Assembly: GCA_004553625.1 (NCBI GenBank)
Contig: SFKX01000003.1
Span: 1-64,000, forward strand
From: Clostridiales bacterium
Lineage (GTDB): Bacteria; Bacillota_A; Clostridia; Oscillospirales; Oscillospiraceae
Direction of reading: 5' to 3'
Length of the DNA stretch: 64,000 nucleotides
This document shows, piece by piece, positions 61,904 through 64,000 of this stretch. Position numbers and translations under genes: made by a program. The notes under the pieces are model-generated. The model saw nothing but the letters and a program-made list of their open reading frames with translations. It was not told the origin of the DNA and made no database searches. How positions within the stretch are numbered: the stretch's first letter is position 1; the number at the start of each line of letters is the position of its first letter.

Positions 61904-62470
61904 ATGCCGGAAAAAAAGCAGGATGCGCGCGTGCGCTACACAAAAATGGTAATACGCAACAGTCTGTTGGAGTTGCTGCGGATAAAGCCCATCGCCAAAA
62001 TCACGGTCACCGAGATATGCGAACGAGCGGACATAAACCGGGCAACGTTTTATGCGCACTACTCCGACCCTTCGGACCTGCTGCACTCCCTCGAGGCCGA
62101 AGTCATCGAGGACGTGACGCGCTGGGTCACGCCCGCGCTGACGGCGGTGGGCAGCGACCTGAAGGATGTGCTGACCAGGCTCGTGGAGTATATAGGTGAA
62201 AACGCGGATATCTGCTCCGTACTTCTCTCGGACAAGGGAGACAACAGTTTTCAGGCCAAGGTCGTGAACGTTATCGAGGGGCAGTTCATGAGCTCCTGGG
62301 CCGCGGCGCGGAAGCTCAGCCAGGAGGAGGCGGAATATCTCTACACCTTCATCGCGCTCGGCAGCGTCGGCCTCATCCGCAAGTGGCTGGCCGATGGCGC
62401 TAAAAAGCCCGCTTCGGAGATAGCAGAGCTCATCCTCAAAATCTCCAACGCGGGGTTCTACGGCATATGA
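61904..62470 (+). CDS. TetR-family transcriptional regulator
   Basis: A 188-residue TetR protein. The HTH (about 10-60) has KITVTEICERADINRATFYAHY (shown in part), and the C-terminal helical domain is of the TetR_C_33-like kind. It is divergent from the MMPL operon across 165 bases that hold A/T-rich promoters (TATAAT at 61863 on the plus strand), so it is the likely repressor of that exporter. CTGGAGG precedes ATG 61904. It overlaps the next gene by four bases. Confidence 0.93.
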   Translation: MPEKKQDARVRYTKMVIRNSLLELLRIKPIAKITVTEICERADINRATFYAHYSDPSDLLHSLEAEVIEDVTRWVTPALTAVGSDLKDVLTRLVEYIGENADICSVLLSDKGDNSFQAKVVNVIEGQFMSSWAAARKLSQEEAEYLYTFIALGSVGLIRKWLADGAKKPASEIAELILKISNAGFYGI

Positions 62471-63435
62471 ACATGGAGCTTTACGGCACTCTCGGCCCCT
62501 CCTGCGCCCGGGCCGAGACGCTGGGCAGGATGCTGGACGCCGGCATGACCGGCGCGCGGCTGAACCTCTCGCACACGGGGCTGAAGGGCGCAGCAAAATA
62601 TATCGAAGCGCTGTTCGAGGCGGGGCGCATCCGGGGTCTGAATCCCGAGCTGCTCATTGATACGCAGGGTCCTGAGCTCAGGACCGGGGCGCTTGAGCAG
62701 CCGCTCGAACTCGCGCCGGGCGAGACGGTCAGGCTTGGTGCCGGAGGCGTACCCCTGCCGGAAACGGTGCTGGCCCGGCTAGAGCCCGGCATGGAGCTCC
62801 TGCTGGACGACGCGAGGCTGTCGCTCGAGGTCGTGGACCGCAGCAGGGCAAAGGTGCTGCGTGGCGGTGTCCTGGGCAGCCGCAAGGGCATAACGCTCGA
62901 GGGTCCGGAGATAGAAACGGAACCGCTCACCGCGGCGGACAGGGAAAACCTGAAGGCCGCCTCCTCCTGGGGCGTCACAGCGGTGATGCAGTCATTCACG
63001 CGCTCGGCCTCGGACATCGCCGCGGTGCGGTCCGCTCTGGGCGGGCAGGACATCCGCATCTTTGCCAAGGTCGAGAGCAAAAGCGGCGTCGCTGCCCTGC
63101 CCGAGCTGCTGCCCGTCTCCGACATGATCGTCATAGCCCGGGGCGACTTGGGCAGCGCCTACGGGCTCTATGCCCTGCCCGCGCTGCAGAAGGACATCGC
63201 AGAGCTCTGCCGCACCTCCGGGGTCCCCTTCATGGCGGTCACGCAGCTGCTCTACTCCATGCAGGAGAACCCCCTGCCCACACGGGCGGAGGTGTCGGAC
63301 ATTTTCAACGCCGTGCTCGACGGGGCCTCAGCCCTCATGCTGACGAACGAGACAGCCGCAGGCAAATACCCCGCAGAGGCCATGGAGGCGCTGAAAAAGG
63401 CCGCCGAAGCGGCCTTGGCCTATATGAACACATGA
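62467..63435 (+). CDS. Short pyruvate kinase-like protein without C-terminal domain
   Basis: A 322-residue relative of pyruvate kinase (usual length 470-590). TLGPSC, ARLNLSHT, DTQGPELRTG, AKVESKSGV, IARGDLGSAYG, and ALMLTNETAAGKYP follow the enzyme's A and B domains in order, with changes from the usual spellings (DTKGPEIRT, KIEN, MLSGETA). The C-terminal allosteric domain is absent. It overlaps the TetR stop (ATGA), so its supply is tied to the regulator. It may be a compact kinase, a regulator, or an aldolase-like enzyme of the same barrel. Confidence 0.75.
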   Translation: MNMELYGTLGPSCARAETLGRMLDAGMTGARLNLSHTGLKGAAKYIEALFEAGRIRGLNPELLIDTQGPELRTGALEQPLELAPGETVRLGAGGVPLPETVLARLEPGMELLLDDARLSLEVVDRSRAKVLRGGVLGSRKGITLEGPEIETEPLTAADRENLKAASSWGVTAVMQSFTRSASDIAAVRSALGGQDIRIFAKVESKSGVAALPELLPVSDMIVIARGDLGSAYGLYALPALQKDIAELCRTSGVPFMAVTQLLYSMQENPLPTRAEVSDIFNAVLDGASALMLTNETAAGKYPAEAMEALKKAAEAALAYMNT

Positions 63436-63441
63436 ACTAAC

Positions 63442-63467
63442 GAGGGACGCGCCGCGGCGCGTCCCTC
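63442..63467. terminator. Convergent hairpin terminator
   Basis: GAGGGACGCGCC ... CGCGTCCCTC, a perfect GC-rich palindrome between convergent genes; the following T-run is poor on both strands. Confidence 0.6.
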
Positions 63468-63472
63468 AGTGC

Positions 63473-64000
63473 TTATTCCGTTCTCAGAGTTATTGAGACG
63501 ATCTCCGGCGTGTTCAGGAATCTCGGCAGCGGCACTGAGTTGCCGAGACCGCGGGAGATGAAGAGCTTGTAGGCTGGCAGCTCGAAGAGTCCGGCGTCAT
63601 ATTCCGGGAAGAGGCCCATGTTCGAGGCCGCAAGTCCGCCCACAAGCGGCAGGCGAACGATGCCGCCGTGAGTGTGGCCGCAGAGGATGAGGTCCACATC
63701 GAGCTCTGGGTATTTTTCCGCCCAGTAGGCCCGGTGCGCCAGCATGAGCACGAAGCTCTCCGGCTCCGAGGCGCGCAGCCGGGCGACGAGTTCTTCCGGA
63801 GTTTCCATATCCGCGGGGCCGTTTGGGTCCTCCACGCCGCAGAGTATGAGTCGGCTGCCGTTCCGCTCCAGGGTCAGGTATTCATTGCGCAGGCAGACGG
63901 CGCCCGCTTCCTCCAGGGTCTCGAAGAGCGTGTGGACCTCGCCCGATGCCCAGTCATGGTTGCCGCTGACGAAATAAACCGGCGCTATACGAATCAGCTC
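63473..64000 (-). CDS. Metallophosphoesterase (YkuE-like), partial at window edge
   Basis: The minus-strand frame is open from the window edge to the stop at 63473 (175 codons). It carries FVSGNHDWASG, LMLAHRAYW and CGHTHGG, metal-binding motifs of calcineurin-like phosphoesterases; ISRGLGNSVPLPRF is typical of the YkuE/lipid-A-like membrane-associated clade. The N-terminal GDxH motif and start lie beyond the window. Substrate unknown. Confidence 0.9.
   Translation of the reverse strand, partial: ELIRIAPVYFVSGNHDWASGEVHTLFETLEEAGAVCLRNEYLTLERNGSRLILCGVEDPNGPADMETPEELVARLRASEPESFVLMLAHRAYWAEKYPELDVDLILCGHTHGGIVRLPLVGGLAASNMGLFPEYDAGLFELPAYKLFISRGLGNSVPLPRFLNTPEIVSITLRTE

Overview
The window is a GC-rich chromosomal segment of a Bacillota bacterium. 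Strong AGGAGG-type ribosome sites, GTG and TTG starts, a GlpP antiterminator, split transketolase, a KtrA/KtrB-type potassium system and NADP-type GdhA all fit Clostridia, most likely a gut Oscillospiraceae-like organism. That assignment is inference from gene content; no rRNA is present.

Layout. 1-2130 is the end of an integrated mobile element (excisionase and tyrosine integrase) abutting the 3' end of a tRNA-Arg(CCT) gene. That tRNA is preceded by three degenerate 93-bp tRNA-Arg-like units under one promoter, the strangest structure in the window. 2891-3070 holds tRNA-Tyr and tRNA-Thr. 3151-8743 holds kynureninase, glutamate dehydrogenase, and a response regulator / sensor-less histidine kinase / diaminopimelate decarboxylase operon. 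8860-15118 is a glycogen operon (glgB, glgA, a protein resembling a middle slice of glycogen phosphorylase without its catalytic half, and a GH13 hydrolase). 15184-16401 is an RlmI-type methyltransferase. 16552-24449 is a complete ornithine/arginine operon argGHCJBDF with an ARG-box-like operator on its promoter.

24532-29225 is a SorC/LsrR-like regulator followed by dhaL, dhaK, an lsrF homologue, a DUF1097 membrane protein and a small VOC-like protein. A 14-bp palindrome occurs before both the regulator and the kinase genes. This is the best candidate for an undescribed catabolic or signal-processing system (DhaK/DhaL kinase joined to an AI-2-type thiolase). 29259-31847 holds a small membrane protein/XRE pair, a LOG protein and a glycerol-1-phosphate dehydrogenase. 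31969-36078 is glpP-glpK plus a membrane-fused hydrolase, with a terminator in the glpP leader. 36200-37985 is split transketolase.

38264-40376 holds DegV and CapA-like proteins. 40415-46905 is a tightly packed six-gene minus-strand operon (YihY, ABC-F, YdcF, HAD, VanZ, S9 peptidase). 47045-53861 holds a VOC protein, ktrB-ktrA, a MacB-like ABC fusion and a MATE exporter. 53927-57844 has a ferredoxin-reductase-like / CrtI-like redox pair divergent from a GntR-FCD regulator. 57906-63435 has an MMPL exporter with a secreted coiled-coil partner, divergent from a TetR gene coupled to a short pyruvate kinase-like gene. The window ends inside a metallophosphoesterase.
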